Shown piece after piece: positions 28,747 to 39,500 of a DNA stretch of 64,000 nt (position 1 is the stretch's first letter; every line of letters starts with the position of its first letter). A program made the position numbers and the translations under genes. The stretch covers positions 3,012,501 to 3,076,500 of the forward strand of contig NZ_CP017940.1 of NCBI RefSeq assembly GCF_002764115.1, given 5' to 3'. The notes below the pieces were generated by a model, which was given only the letters and a program-made list of their open reading frames with translations, searched no databases and was not told the origin of the DNA. This stretch comes from Phyllobacterium zundukense (GTDB taxonomy: Bacteria; Pseudomonadota; Alphaproteobacteria; Rhizobiales; Rhizobiaceae).

Positions 28747-29388
28747 CTACTGGCTTGCCCACAGGATCCGGGCGATCCAGTCAATATGGACCGCGTCAAA
28801 AGTGCGATTGGGATGTTCAGGATTCATCGATTGCAATTCGATGGTTCGCGGTGTTTGCCGCGCAAGGATTTTGGCCATGACCTCGCCGTCCTTGGTGCGC
28901 ACCACCACACGGTCACCACGCCGCACGGCCGCGCCGGGGGAGACGATGATCGTATCGCCATCACGGTATAGCGGCAGCATGGAATCGCCTGACACTTCCA
29001 GTGCGTAGACAGCATCGCCGGAACCGACTGGAAACTCGACGACATCCCAGCCCTGCCCCACGGGAAAGCCACCATCATCGAAGAAACCGCCAGCGCCAGC
29101 CTGCGCAAATCCGAGAAGCGGCACAGACCGCGTTGCTGCCCCGCCGGCGCGTGTTGCCTTGCCGACGACGAGCATCATGAACTCGTCCAGCGAGGCGCCG
29201 GTGGCTTCCATGATTTTTGCCAGAGATTCAGTCGAGGGCCAGCGCGCGCGTCCGTCGACGGCATATCGCTTCGATTTGTTGAACGTCGTTGGATCAAGTC
29301 CGGCCCGCTTCGCCAATCCGGAAACGGACAGGGAATGGCGTTCTGCCAGCGCGTCGATGGCCGCCCAGATGCGGTCATGTGAAAACAT
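28747..29388 (-). CDS. S24 (LexA/CI-like) family transcriptional regulator
   Basis: A 213 aa repressor-type protein: N-terminal helix-turn-helix (LSVSGLAKRAGLDPTTFNKS), then a peptidase S24 domain with the serine of the Ser-Lys pair in VSGDSMLPLYRDGDTI (residue about 134) and the lysine in GEVMAKILAR (residue about 171). An Ala-Gly pair in GFAQAGAGG at the domain border could be the self-cleavage site. Unlike LexA the DNA-binding part is XRE/CI-like. Homologues are widespread in alphaproteobacteria as stress regulators; a target is not known here. Confidence 0.88.
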   Translation of the reverse strand: MFSHDRIWAAIDALAERHSLSVSGLAKRAGLDPTTFNKSKRYAVDGRARWPSTESLAKIMEATGASLDEFMMLVVGKATRAGGAATRSVPLLGFAQAGAGGFFDDGGFPVGQGWDVVEFPVGSGDAVYALEVSGDSMLPLYRDGDTIIVSPGAAVRRGDRVVVRTKDGEVMAKILARQTPRTIELQSMNPEHPNRTFDAVHIDWIARILWASQ

Positions 29389-29490
29389 GGTTTGTTCCAG
29401 AGGCAGGAAAAAATACCTTCTCTATTGTTTTAGGAAGGAATCTCGGAAAAGTCGAGTAAAATTGCGGAAAACTTTCTTACTCGTCAAAAG

Positions 29491-29512
29491 AAAAAAGCGG
29501 ACTAGAGCCCGC
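29491..29512 (-). terminator. Intrinsic terminator of the beta-oxidation operon
   Basis: On the minus strand GCGG...CCGC (29512-29497) is a short GC stem followed by six T (29496-29491), 27 bases past the stop of the multifunctional enzyme gene. Confidence 0.65.
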
Positions 29513-29538
29513 CCTTTTCAAATGGCTGATTGCGACTA

Positions 29539-31758
29539 TCAAGCAGCCTGCTTCTTGTCCTCAACCGGGTAGGGATTGTAACGCTCGTAGAAGGTCTCGC
29601 CCTTCTCGGCCATATCGAGCAGGAGCTTCGGCGCCTTGAATTGCGGCCCATATTTCCGCTGTAGCCCCTTGGCGATCTCGACGAATTTGGCCGCACCCAT
29701 GCCGTCGATATAGGACAGGGTCCCGCCGGTGTAAGGTGCAAAACCGAAAGCGAGGATCGAGCCGACATCCGCCTCGCGCGGGTCGGTGACGATGCCTTCT
29801 TCCATGACACGGGCAGCTTCGAGGGCGATGGTGAAGAGGAAGCGCTGCTTCAAGACCTCAATGTCGATCTTGTCGGGATCCTGTTGCGGATAAAGCATCT
29901 TCAATTCTGGCCATAGGTGCTTCTTGGCGGGCTTGGCCGGATAGTCGTAGAAGCCCTTGCCGTTCTTGCGGCCACGGCGGTCATATTTGTCCACAAGCGT
30001 GTTGACCAATTCCACGTGCCGCGGATCAACGGCTTTCGGTCCAAGATCGGCCAGTGTAGCTTTCAGGATTTTCTGTGACAGGTCGATCGCCGTCTCGTCG
30101 TTGAGTGCCAGCGGCCCGACCGGCATGCCCGCCATGCGCGCGACGTTCTCGATCATCGCAGGCGGTACGCCTTCAACCAGCATATTGTACGCTTCCGACA
30201 TGTAGCGCAGGACGCAGCGATTGACATAGAAGCCGCGCGTGTCGTTGACGACGATCGGCGTTTTCTTGATCGCACGGACGTAATCGAGCGCAACGGCAAG
30301 GGCCTTGTCCGACGTCTTCTTGCCGAGGATGACTTCGACCAGCATCATCTTGTCGACCGGCGAGAAGAAGTGAATGCCGACGAAGTTCTTCGGGCGCTGT
30401 GAGACCTTGGCAAGTCCGGTGATCGGCAGTGTCGAGGTGTTGGAGGCAAAGACCGCCGCCGGCTTCAGCACGGCCTCGGCCTTTTCCGTTACCACCCGCT
30501 TGACTTCACGGTCTTCGAACACCGCCTCGATGACGAGATCGGCACCGTCCAGATCAGCATAGTCCGATGATGCCGTGATGAGACCAAGCAGCTTTTCCTT
30601 GTCCTCGGCCGTCGCCCTGCCTTTTTGCATTTCGTTGGTGATGAGATCGGCGGAATGCGCCTTGCCCTTTTCGGCTGCCTCCAGGCTCTGGTCGAGGAGC
30701 ACCACCGGGATACCCGCCTTGGCCGTGACATAGGCAATTCCCGCGCCCATGAAGCCAGCGCCAACAACGCCGATCTTCTTGAACTTGGTCGGTTTGACAT
30801 CAGCCGGACGGCGTGCGCCCTTGTTCAACTCCTGCAGGGAGACGAACAGTGAGCGGATCATCATGCCGGCTTCTGTCGTCTGCAGGATCTTGGTGAAATA
30901 GCGCTGTTCGATCTTAAGCGCGGTATCGAATGGTACGAGCAGGCCCTCGTAGACGGATTTCAGGATCGAGGCCGCGCCTGGATAATTGCCATAGGTCTCG
31001 CGGCGCAGGATCGCCGTCGCAGCGGGCCAGAGATTGGCGCCTGCAGGCGAATAGATGGCGCCACCCGGAAGCTTGAAGCCCTTTTCATCCCATGGCTGAA
31101 CTGGCTTCAGACCAGCCTTGATCATCTTCTTCGCCGCTTCGACGAGTTTCTTGGCGGGGACGACTTCATGCACCAGTCCCATCGCCTTGGCGCGCGACGC
31201 TGTCAGGCTGGATCCCGTCGTCATCATCTGCAAGGCATCCTGCTGGTTGGTGAGGCGCGGAACGCGCTGCGTGCCGCCGGCGCCAGGGAAAATGCCAACC
31301 TTGACTTCCGGCAGGGCCATCTTCACTGCCGGATCATCCGAAACCACACGGCCGTGGCAGGCCAGTGACATTTCGAAGGCGCCGCCCATGCAGGTACCGT
31401 TGATCGCCGAAACCCACGGCTTGCCGGATGTTTCCAGTTTGCGGAACAGGCCGCCCATCTTGCCGGTGTTTTCGAACAGTAGTTCAACAGCCTTCTTCGG
31501 ATCCTTCGCCTTTTCCTCCTGGAAAAGCTGGAGCATGCGCTTGAGCATGGTCAGGTCCGCACCGCCAGAGAACGTGTCCTTGCCGGAGGTGATCACCGCA
31601 CCCTTGATCGCTTCGTCCTTGGCGACACGGTCAACGATGGTATCGAGTTCCTTCATCACCTCCTCGGTGAAGACATTCATGGACTTGTCGGGCATGTCCC
31701 AAGTCACGAGTGCAATGCCGTCCGCGTCGACGTCGAATTTGAAGTTTGTATAGCTCAT
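29539..31758 (-). CDS. fadJ: Bifunctional enoyl-CoA hydratase/3-hydroxyacyl-CoA dehydrogenase
   Basis: The alpha subunit of the beta-oxidation complex; it hydrates enoyl-CoA and oxidises 3-hydroxyacyl-CoA. The protein is 739 aa. The crotonase domain lies at residues 1-200 (oxyanion hole [35 protein letters not shown], catalytic Glu region in [19 protein letters not shown]). The Rossmann domain begins near 335 ([20 protein letters not shown]), with the dehydrogenase signature [19 protein letters not shown] and two C-terminal dehydrogenase domains (NGKGFYDYP). It could equally be named fadB. It is the last gene of the operon, 12 bases after the thiolase. Confidence 0.94.
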   Translation of the reverse strand: MSYTNFKFDVDADGIALVTWDMPDKSMNVFTEEVMKELDTIVDRVAKDEAIKGAVITSGKDTFSGGADLTMLKRMLQLFQEEKAKDPKKAVELLFENTGKMGGLFRKLETSGKPWVSAINGTCMGGAFEMSLACHGRVVSDDPAVKMALPEVKVGIFPGAGGTQRVPRLTNQQDALQMMTTGSSLTASRAKAMGLVHEVVPAKKLVEAAKKMIKAGLKPVQPWDEKGFKLPGGAIYSPAGANLWPAATAILRRETYGNYPGAASILKSVYEGLLVPFDTALKIEQRYFTKILQTTEAGMMIRSLFVSLQELNKGARRPADVKPTKFKKIGVVGAGFMGAGIAYVTAKAGIPVVLLDQSLEAAEKGKAHSADLITNEMQKGRATAEDKEKLLGLITASSDYADLDGADLVIEAVFEDREVKRVVTEKAEAVLKPAAVFASNTSTLPITGLAKVSQRPKNFVGIHFFSPVDKMMLVEVILGKKTSDKALAVALDYVRAIKKTPIVVNDTRGFYVNRCVLRYMSEAYNMLVEGVPPAMIENVARMAGMPVGPLALNDETAIDLSQKILKATLADLGPKAVDPRHVELVNTLVDKYDRRGRKNGKGFYDYPAKPAKKHLWPELKMLYPQQDPDKIDIEVLKQRFLFTIALEAARVMEEGIVTDPREADVGSILAFGFAPYTGGTLSYIDGMGAAKFVEIAKGLQRKYGPQFKAPKLLLDMAEKGETFYERYNPYPVEDKKQAA

Positions 31759-31770
31759 CTTCTGTTCTCC

Positions 31771-32979
31771 TCAGACGCGTTCGATGATGGTTGCGGTGCC
31801 CATGCCCGCACCGATGCACAATGTGACGAGTGCAACGTTGAGATCGCGGCGCTCCAGTTCATCCAGGACGGTGCCGAGGATCATCGCGCCAGTGGCCCCG
31901 AGCGGATGACCCATGGCGATCGCACCGCCATTGACGTTGATCTTGTCGCGTGGAATGTCAAAAGCCTGCATGTAGCGCAGGACCACGGCGGCAAAAGCCT
32001 CGTTCAACTCGAACAGGTCAATGTCCGAAATCTTCATTTTGGCGCGCTTCAGCAGCTTTTCAGTCACATCAACCGGGCCGGTCAGCATGAGAGCCGGATC
32101 AGAGCCGATATTGGCAAAAGCGCGAATACGGGCACGCGGCTTGGCGCTAAGCGCCTTGCCGGCGCTCTTTGAGCCGAGCAATACGCCGGCGGCGCCGTCA
32201 ACGATACCGGACGAGTTACCCGCGTGGTGCACGTGATTGATCGTCTCGACTTCCGGGTGGGCCTGAATGCCGACAGCGTTGAAGCCGCCCATTTCACCAG
32301 GCATGACGAAGGATGGGTTGAGCGAAGCCAGCGCCTGCATATCTGTCGTCGGGCGCATATGCTCATCATGATCGAGGATCGTCAGGCCGTTCTGATCCTT
32401 GATTTCGAGAACAGAGTTCTTGAAATAGCCCTTTTTCCAGGCTTCGCCGGCGCGCTTCTGACTTTCCACTGCATAGGCATCGACATCATCGCGGCTGAAG
32501 CCATATTTCGTGGCAATCAGATCGGCGGAAACGCCCTGTGGCATGAAATAGCCAGGCAGGCCGACCGACGGATCCATGTACCAGGCGCCCCCCGACATAC
32601 CCATGCCGACACGCGACATCGATTCAACGCCGCCCGCGATCACGATGTCATCCGCACCCTGCACGATCTTGGCAGCAGCGAAGTTCACCGCGTCGAGACC
32701 AGAAGCGCAGAAACGCGATATCTGCATGCCCGGCGCCTTGAAATCATAGCCCGCTTCGAACGCCGAAGAGCGCGGAATGACCGCACCTGCTTCGCCGACC
32801 GGATCAACGCAGCCATAGATGATGTCATCGACCAGACCTGTGTCGAGGTCGTTGCGGTCGCGCAGGGCTTCGAGCACCTTGGCGCCGAGACGAACAGCGG
32901 GAACCTCATGCAGGCTCCCGTCTTTCTTGCCTCTGCCGCGCGGTGTGCGCACATGGTCATAGATATATGCCTCAGTCAT
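31771..32979 (-). CDS. fadA: Acetyl-CoA C-acyltransferase (thiolase)
   Basis: The beta subunit partner; it cleaves 3-ketoacyl-CoA into acetyl-CoA and a shortened acyl-CoA. The protein is 402 aa. Active-site Cys in [16 protein letters not shown] (near residue 92), His in [15 protein letters not shown] (near 360), and the second Cys in [16 protein letters not shown] (near 390). NEAFAAV is also present. It lies between the acyl-CoA dehydrogenases and the hydratase/dehydrogenase gene. Confidence 0.94.
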   Translation of the reverse strand: MTEAYIYDHVRTPRGRGKKDGSLHEVPAVRLGAKVLEALRDRNDLDTGLVDDIIYGCVDPVGEAGAVIPRSSAFEAGYDFKAPGMQISRFCASGLDAVNFAAAKIVQGADDIVIAGGVESMSRVGMGMSGGAWYMDPSVGLPGYFMPQGVSADLIATKYGFSRDDVDAYAVESQKRAGEAWKKGYFKNSVLEIKDQNGLTILDHDEHMRPTTDMQALASLNPSFVMPGEMGGFNAVGIQAHPEVETINHVHHAGNSSGIVDGAAGVLLGSKSAGKALSAKPRARIRAFANIGSDPALMLTGPVDVTEKLLKRAKMKISDIDLFELNEAFAAVVLRYMQAFDIPRDKINVNGGAIAMGHPLGATGAMILGTVLDELERRDLNVALVTLCIGAGMGTATIIERV

Positions 32980-33006
32980 TTCATTCTCCCTGTTCGAACC
33001 GGCAGC

Positions 33007-34179
33007 TCAAAGGCTGCGGGCGATCAAAAGCTTCATGATTTCGTTGGTGCCGCCATAGATCCGCTGGACGCGGGCGTCGCGGAACATGCGGGCGATCGGA
33101 TACTCATTCATATAGCCGTAGCCGCCATGCAGCTGCAGGCATTCGTCGACCACCTTGTTCTGCAGGTCGCTGAGCCAGTACTTCGCCATGGAAGCGGTGA
33201 CCGGATCGAGCCCGCCATTCAAATGGCGCTCGACGCAGTGGTTGTAGAAGACGCGGCCGATCGTGGCCTCTGTCTTGAGCTCGGCCAGTTTGAACTGCGT
33301 GTTCTGGAAATCGATGACTGCCTTGCCGAACGCCTTGCGCTCCTTGACATAGTCAGAAGTGATGGCAATGGCCCGTTCGGCCATGGCAATCGCCGTGCCG
33401 CCGATCTGCAGACGTTCCTGCGGCAATTGCTGCATCAGCTGGACAAAGCCCTGGCCCTCTTCGGTGCCAAGAAGGTTGGAGGTTGGCACACGGACATCAT
33501 TGAAGAAAAGTTCAGACGTGTCATTCGACTTGAGCCCGACCTTGTCGAGGTTGCGACCCCGTTCGAAACCTTCCTGACCGTCAGTTTCAACGACGATGAG
33601 CGAGGTGCCCTTTGCGCCCTGCGCCGGATCGGTCTTGGTTACGACGATGACGAGATTGGCCAGCTGCCCATTGGTGATGAACGTCTTCGATCCATTGACG
33701 ACGTAGTGATTACCATCCTTCTTCGCGCTGGTCTTGACGCCCTGAAGGTCCGAACCCGCACCGGGCTCGGTCATGGCAATGGCGCCGATCAGCTCGCCAG
33801 TCGCCATTTTCGGCAGCCATCTTTGCTTCTGCTCTTCCGATCCATAGTGGAGGATATAGGGAGCGACGATCGAATTGTGCAGGGCTATGCCAAAACCGTC
33901 GACGCCGACATGGCTGATGGCTTCCAGGATCGCGCTTTCATGCGCATAGGTGCCACCGGCACCACCATACTCCTCCGGCATGGAAGCACAGAGTAGCCCG
34001 TTCTCGCCAGCGAGTTCCCAGACAGAGCGGTCAAATATTTCCTGCTTTTCGAAACGGTCGTAATGCGGCAGAACCTCGGCCTCGAGGAACTTCGTCGCCA
34101 TATCCTCCAGCATCACGACGTCGTCGGTCTTCCAGTCAGGTTTTGGAACACCCAATACTTCTTCCGGTCGCAGACCCAT
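33007..34179 (-). CDS. Acyl-CoA dehydrogenase
   Basis: A 390 aa FAD enzyme introducing the alpha-beta double bond into acyl-CoA. Motifs: AMTEPGAGSDLQGVKTSA (FAD/substrate loop, residues about 125-142), TFITNGQLANLVIVVTKT, and the C-terminal QLHGGYGYMNEYPIARMFRD followed by YGGTNEIMKLLIAR, holding the catalytic base region (Glu in GGTNEI). ATG 34179 has GGGAGG ahead. Chain-length specificity is unknown. It is the second gene of the operon. Confidence 0.94.
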   Translation of the reverse strand: MGLRPEEVLGVPKPDWKTDDVVMLEDMATKFLEAEVLPHYDRFEKQEIFDRSVWELAGENGLLCASMPEEYGGAGGTYAHESAILEAISHVGVDGFGIALHNSIVAPYILHYGSEEQKQRWLPKMATGELIGAIAMTEPGAGSDLQGVKTSAKKDGNHYVVNGSKTFITNGQLANLVIVVTKTDPAQGAKGTSLIVVETDGQEGFERGRNLDKVGLKSNDTSELFFNDVRVPTSNLLGTEEGQGFVQLMQQLPQERLQIGGTAIAMAERAIAITSDYVKERKAFGKAVIDFQNTQFKLAELKTEATIGRVFYNHCVERHLNGGLDPVTASMAKYWLSDLQNKVVDECLQLHGGYGYMNEYPIARMFRDARVQRIYGGTNEIMKLLIARSL

Positions 34180-34245
34180 CACAAACCTCCCGAAACAGTC
34201 ATGGACGAGCCGCAAGACGGCGGCTCGAAATTGGCTTTGAGCAGC

Positions 34246-36039
34246 TTAGAATGCTTCTGCAGGCAGCGCCATCATCGTGTCTGCTCCAGTCTGGATGCGG
34301 GCAAGATGCGCCGAGGTTTCCGGCATGACGCGCTCCATGAAGAACTTGCCGGTGACCAGTTTGGTCTCGTGGAAGGCCCTGTTTTCGGCGCCCTGTGCCA
34401 ACTTGGCATGCGATGCCTTGGCCATGCGCGCCCACATGTAACCTAGGGAAACCAGGCCGAAGAGATGCATGTAATCGGTCGAGGCAGCACCGGCATTGTC
34501 CGGGTTGGCCATACCGTTCTGCATCAACCACATGGACGCGGCCTGCAGATCGTTAAGACCCTTCTTCAGATGTTTGGTGAAGAAGGCAAGATTCTCATCG
34601 CTGCGGTTTTCCTCGCAGAAATCACCGACTTCCTTGAAGAAGGCCATCACCGCACGGCCGCCATTGGCGCCGAGCTTGCGTCCGACGAGGTCCAGGGCCT
34701 GGATACCATTGGCGCCTTCATAGATCATGGCGATGCGCGCATCGCGCACATACTGGCTCATGCCATGTTCTTCGATATAGCCGTGGCCGCCGAAAACCTG
34801 CTGAGCCATGCAAGCGTGCTCAAAACCCTTGTCAGTCAGGACGCCCTTCAGAACCGGTGTCATCAAACCAAGTATGTCGTCGGCCAACTGCCGCTCGGCC
34901 TCATCGCCGGAACGATGCGCCACATCTGACTTCAGAGCGGACCAGAGGATGAACGCGCGGCCGGCTTCGTTGAACGACTTGATCGTCAACAGAATGCGGC
35001 GGATGTCGGGATGAACGATGATGGGATCAGCCTTCTTGTCCGGCGCTTTCGGCCCGGTCAAAGAGCGACCCTGGATGCGGTCACGCGCATAGATGGCTGC
35101 GTTCTGGTAGGCGATCTCGCCAATGGAGAGGCCCTGCAGGGCAACGCCCAGCCGCGCCTCGTTCATCATCGTGAACATGGCGCGCAGACCCTTGTTCTCA
35201 CCACCGATGAGGTATCCCGTGGCCTCGTCATAATTCATGACGCAGGTTGAATTGCCGTGGATGCCCATCTTCTCTTCGATCGAACCACACGACACGCCAT
35301 TGCGCGTTCCGGGATTGCCATTCTGATCGAGATTGAATTTCGGAACGATAAAGAGCGATATGCCCTTGGTGCCTTCGGGTGCACCTTCGATACGGGCAAG
35401 AACCAGATGGATGATGTTCTCAGCCATGTCATGCTCGCCGGCCGAGATGAAAATCTTCTGCCCGGAGATCCTGTAGGACCCGTCGGCGTTTGGCACAGCC
35501 TTGCTGCGCAACAGACCGAGGTCGGTTCCGCAATGCGGCTCGGTCAGGTTCATCGTGCCGGTCCATGTACCGTCGGTCATCTTGGGCAGGTAGGCCTGCT
35601 TCTGCTCGTCCGTACCATGGGTTAGGATGGCGGCGATCGCACCCTGGGTCAGGCCGGGATACATGACCAGCGCCATGTTGGCCGATGCCATATATTCTCC
35701 TGCAGCCACATGCAGCACATAGGGAAGGCCCTGGCCGCCAAACTCCTGTGGTACGGCAAGACCGACCCAGCCGCCTTCGCGATACTGGTCGAACGCTTCC
35801 TTGAAACCCTTCGGCGTTGTGACTGAACCATCATCATGCCGCACGCAACCTTCATGATCACCGGACTGATTGACCGGGAACAGCGCGTTCTCGGCGAGCT
35901 TAGCACCTTCGCCGAGAATCGCCTCGACAATGTCCGGCGATGCATCGGCAAAACCCGGCAGGTTGTTGTAGCGTTCAAGACCAAGGACATCGTTCAGGAT
36001 AAACAGCGTGTCTTCAACAGGCGCGCGATAACTCGGCAT
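34246..36039 (-). CDS. Acyl-CoA dehydrogenase with C-terminal extension (FadE-like)
   Basis: A 597 aa acyl-CoA dehydrogenase of the large type, with an extra N-terminal domain ([20 protein letters not shown]) and C-terminal extension (near 460-597). Core motifs: [50 protein letters not shown] and [18 protein letters not shown]. This type acts on long-chain or 3-(methylthio)propanoyl-CoA substrates; the substrate cannot be told here. ATG 36039 is preceded by GGAGGAAAC. It is the first gene of the operon, 92 bases downstream of the palindrome centre. Confidence 0.93.
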   Translation of the reverse strand: MPSYRAPVEDTLFILNDVLGLERYNNLPGFADASPDIVEAILGEGAKLAENALFPVNQSGDHEGCVRHDDGSVTTPKGFKEAFDQYREGGWVGLAVPQEFGGQGLPYVLHVAAGEYMASANMALVMYPGLTQGAIAAILTHGTDEQKQAYLPKMTDGTWTGTMNLTEPHCGTDLGLLRSKAVPNADGSYRISGQKIFISAGEHDMAENIIHLVLARIEGAPEGTKGISLFIVPKFNLDQNGNPGTRNGVSCGSIEEKMGIHGNSTCVMNYDEATGYLIGGENKGLRAMFTMMNEARLGVALQGLSIGEIAYQNAAIYARDRIQGRSLTGPKAPDKKADPIIVHPDIRRILLTIKSFNEAGRAFILWSALKSDVAHRSGDEAERQLADDILGLMTPVLKGVLTDKGFEHACMAQQVFGGHGYIEEHGMSQYVRDARIAMIYEGANGIQALDLVGRKLGANGGRAVMAFFKEVGDFCEENRSDENLAFFTKHLKKGLNDLQAASMWLMQNGMANPDNAGAASTDYMHLFGLVSLGYMWARMAKASHAKLAQGAENRAFHETKLVTGKFFMERVMPETSAHLARIQTGADTMMALPAEAF

Positions 36040-36115
36040 CAGGTTTCCTCCAAAACATAAACGAGCAAATACAGCACCGGAACTTGGGTACCGTCCGATT
36101 TTCATCACCTCTAAC

Positions 36116-36147
36116 AAATTTTGACGTTTCCGTAAACGTCAAAATTT
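36116..36147. promoter_or_regulatory. 32 bp palindromic operator before the beta-oxidation operon (site A)
   Basis: Two perfect 14 base arms (AAATTTTGACGTTT, 36116-36129, and its complement, 36134-36147) flank a four base centre CCGT. The CGTTTNCGNAAACG core recurs at 50135-50148 before the nitronate monooxygenase gene. Position and symmetry fit a repressor dimer site (TetR- or MerR/LiuR-type regulators control such operons elsewhere); the regulator is not in the window. Confidence 0.7.
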
Positions 36148-36527
36148 TGTGAATTTCTGTTCCCATGATTAAACCTTGGCGGCTGATCATCCCGCTTTAG
36201 AGCCTCAGCATGAATTCCCGATGAAACAGGTTCCTGGATTTGCGTAGCCGGATGACTTTTTTAACGATTGATCGGCTGTCTTAACCAGTTGTTTACCACG
36301 TTTCGCCAATGTCACGGTGTCGGTGATCCGTGTCTATATGTGATTTGTTTTTCACGGCTTGTCGGACCGCATGGGGCAAACCTGTCCCGGCTTTCCGGAT
36401 TAGCCCGAATGGACGTCTTGAAGGACACATTCTGCTTTTCGGCAAACCGAGACCAGCACCACTGCTCCAGACGGTCAGGATTTTGAACGCGCCCCTACGC
36501 TGGCGTTAACCCAGGCAGCAGACGTCC
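36148..36527. other. Gene-free region between the beta-oxidation operon and podJ
   Basis: Together with the palindrome this is a 488 base divergent gap. I see no gene, tRNA or clear terminator in it. TTAAC occurs twice (near 36262 and 36281), but the spacing does not match a CtrA box. It should hold the podJ promoter. Confidence 0.4.
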
Positions 36528-39500
36528 ATGACGAACCAAAGGTCACTAATGGAACAGGTCAATGTGAACCGCGCGCGCCGCGATGCGACGTCGCTGGACA
36601 GTCTCAACCGTACTCTTGAAACACTTGAAGGCCAGTTGCGCCGCGCAATGGAGCCGAAGCCGGAAATTCACGAAGAGAGCCAGGACATCGCCGACCGCTT
36701 CGCCGCCCTGGCGTCGCGCGCGGGCCGTTCAGCAGCGCCAAGATATGGCGTGGCGCAACCGGCACCAGCCTCCGCAAATCAGCGCTCCGACGGCAAGCAT
36801 GATCTCTCGGCCATAGCAGCCCAGCTAAAGCAACTGCGCGAAGAGATGAGCGACGAAATCGAAACACCCGCGCCGAGCCGCGCCGAGCCGCATAACGGGA
36901 CCATGAACCGGCTGCGCCAGTCGACGGCTTCCGGTGATCGTTTCAATGATCGCACCCCGGCGACCCGGCCGGAGACGGGTCATCTGTCGATGCTGCGTGG
37001 TGATCTTGAAGAACTGAAGCGAACTGTAGACACGCTGGCGCGCGAGGAGTCAGTGAAGAGCCTTGGCAATCGCTGGGACGCAATGGATGAGCGCTTTGAC
37101 GCCTTTGCGCAGCGCAACCCGTTCAATTCGAAAGAGACTAGCGCCTCGCTGGGATCGCTGGAAGGCCGGCTCAACGAAATTCGTCAGGCCGTGGATGTCC
37201 TGCCGCACTCATTGCCGCTGAAAAACGTCGAAGACAAGCTCATGTTGCTTTCGAGTGCCGTCGAACAGATGTCACGCAAGAACGGCACTTCGCTGACCGG
37301 CAAATTCATGCAGCAGGTCGACGAGCGACTGGACGAAATCAGCCGCGCCATTGTTGCCACTTCGCGGCCTGCGTCCACCCGCAATGCCGACGCCGATGCC
37401 TTCGAGCGGCTCGAGGCGCGGATCACCTCACTGGCGACCAAGATCGAAACAGCAACGCATGATCGCACGTCCGACACGATCCTCCAGCGCATGGGCGAAC
37501 TTGCCCAGCGCGTCGATCACCTGACCGAACAGCAAGCAGCACCGATACCCAGCCTTGACGTTTTGTCGGAACAACTCTCAGCCGTCACACGTCACCTGCA
37601 GAATGCACCGGCATCGATCAGCATTTCCGACTTCCGCGATCTGGAAGATCGTGTGATGCAGATCATCCACAAGCTCGAAACCATGCCTCAGCTCGCCGCT
37701 GCTGATCCCGCCTTCGTCGAGCAAATCGACCAGCGTTTCGAAGAACTCACCCGGCGGCTCGACGATCATCACATGATGGCCGAGCACAGCGACATTCGTC
37801 TGACTGACAATCTCGAAGCCCGCTTCGACGATATGGCACGTTACATTGCCGAGAATGTGCCTCAGGTTGACGGCACTCAGGATGCCATCCGCAATCTCGA
37901 ATTGCAGATTGCAGGCTTGGCCGAGCACCTGTCCCAGTCGAATGATCGTCATGCGGAAATGGCTGCCATCCCACCGCGTCTCGAAGCGATCGAAGAGTCG
38001 ATTGCCGCCAGTCGCGATCTCGTCGTGGAAGCTGCCCGCAACGCTGCAGCCGAGGCAATCCGCAATACGGCGAATTTCGGCAGTGCCCAGGACAGCATGA
38101 TTGCGCGCGAACTGGCGGACGATTTGAAGACGCTGGAAATGCTGGCGCGCAAATCCGAGGAGCGCAACACCAAGACATTCGAAGCGATCCATGACACACT
38201 GCTCAAGATCGTCGATCGTCTCGCCTCATTGGAAAGTGGTTTCGCACCGGTGCAAGGCATTGTCGGAACAAGGTCTGACATGATCACCGTTCACGAGCCC
38301 GAAAGACAACCCGAGCTCGCCTACGACCCGAATCTCGACGTTGAACCCGCCTTTGATGCCCCCAGTTTTTCAAAGGATGAGGACGTTTCGCCGGACGTCA
38401 CACTCGCCGGCGATGCCGAAATCGCAGATCACGCGCCACGCGAGAAGAAATCGCTGTTTGGTAGCCTGGCACGCGGCCTGAAGGGGCGCAACAAGCAGGA
38501 AGCCACGCCTCAGGATCCTGCAATGGATGAGGCAGACGAAGCCGGGAAATCCGATGTGAAAATGGAACTCGATCCGGACATTCTCAACCGTCCGCTCGAA
38601 CCCGGTTCCGGCATGCCTGATCTCAATTCAATCCTCAAGCGGGTTCGCGATAACCGCCGGGACACGCCTCTTGCTGGCGATGCGTCTGCGGGCAAGGCCG
38701 ATTTCATCGCAGCCGCCCGGCGGGCAGCTCAGGCAGCAGCATCGGAAGTTGAAAGCCAGAAGCGATCCCCTGCCCTTGCTTCGGAAAAAGACAGCACGAA
38801 AGGTGGCCTCTTCTCACGCCAGCGCAAGCCGATCCTCCTCGCGATCGGCGCAATCATGATCGCGATCGCGGGCCTCCAGTTGAAGAACGCATTCCTTGAC
38901 CATCCGGCCGCACTGGATGTGGCATCAACGCAAGCCCAACCAGGAGTGCCGGACCCAGAAGCACCTTCTCAGGTCACGGCTTCCAGTGCTTCTGAAGCCG
39001 TGCGACCTGCCGATGCTGCTGCGACCATCGAACCGGAAGCTCCGGCGGAGAATAGCAGGGCAACTGAGCTGGCAGCGTCACAGCCCGCCCCTGACAGCGT
39101 GGCAAGTCTGATTGCTGCCCAGCAGAACACTCCCTCTACAATCGAAGCGGCTGCTACCTCCGCACCGTCCACGGCCACTGAATCCGCCACGGCCATTCCA
39201 GCCATTCCAGTAGAGGCTGGGCCGGAGCCGTTGCGCGCGGCGGCAACCAACGGCGATTCCAAGGCACTGTTCGAAATCGGTGACCGCTACACGGACGGAC
39301 GCAGCGTTGAACGCGACTACGGCAAGGCAGCCTCGTGGTACAATCTTGCCGCAGAACGCGGCTTTGCTCCGGCACAGTATCGCCTCGGCAATTTCTACGA
39401 GAAGGGTCTGGGACTCACCCGTGACCTGGCGAAGGCCAAGACCTACTATCAGCTCGCCGCCGAACAGGGGAATGCGAGCGCCATGCACAATCTTGCCGTA

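Noticed and set aside
32224..33996. A 590 codon open frame on the plus strand
   Set aside because: It lies antisense to the thiolase and acyl-CoA dehydrogenase genes, which have full domain matches; the plus-strand product shows no recognisable family and is a codon-bias shadow.
36255..36300. CtrA box (TTAA-N7-TTAA) before podJ
   Set aside because: Two TTAA sequences occur but with about 15 bases between them, not 7.
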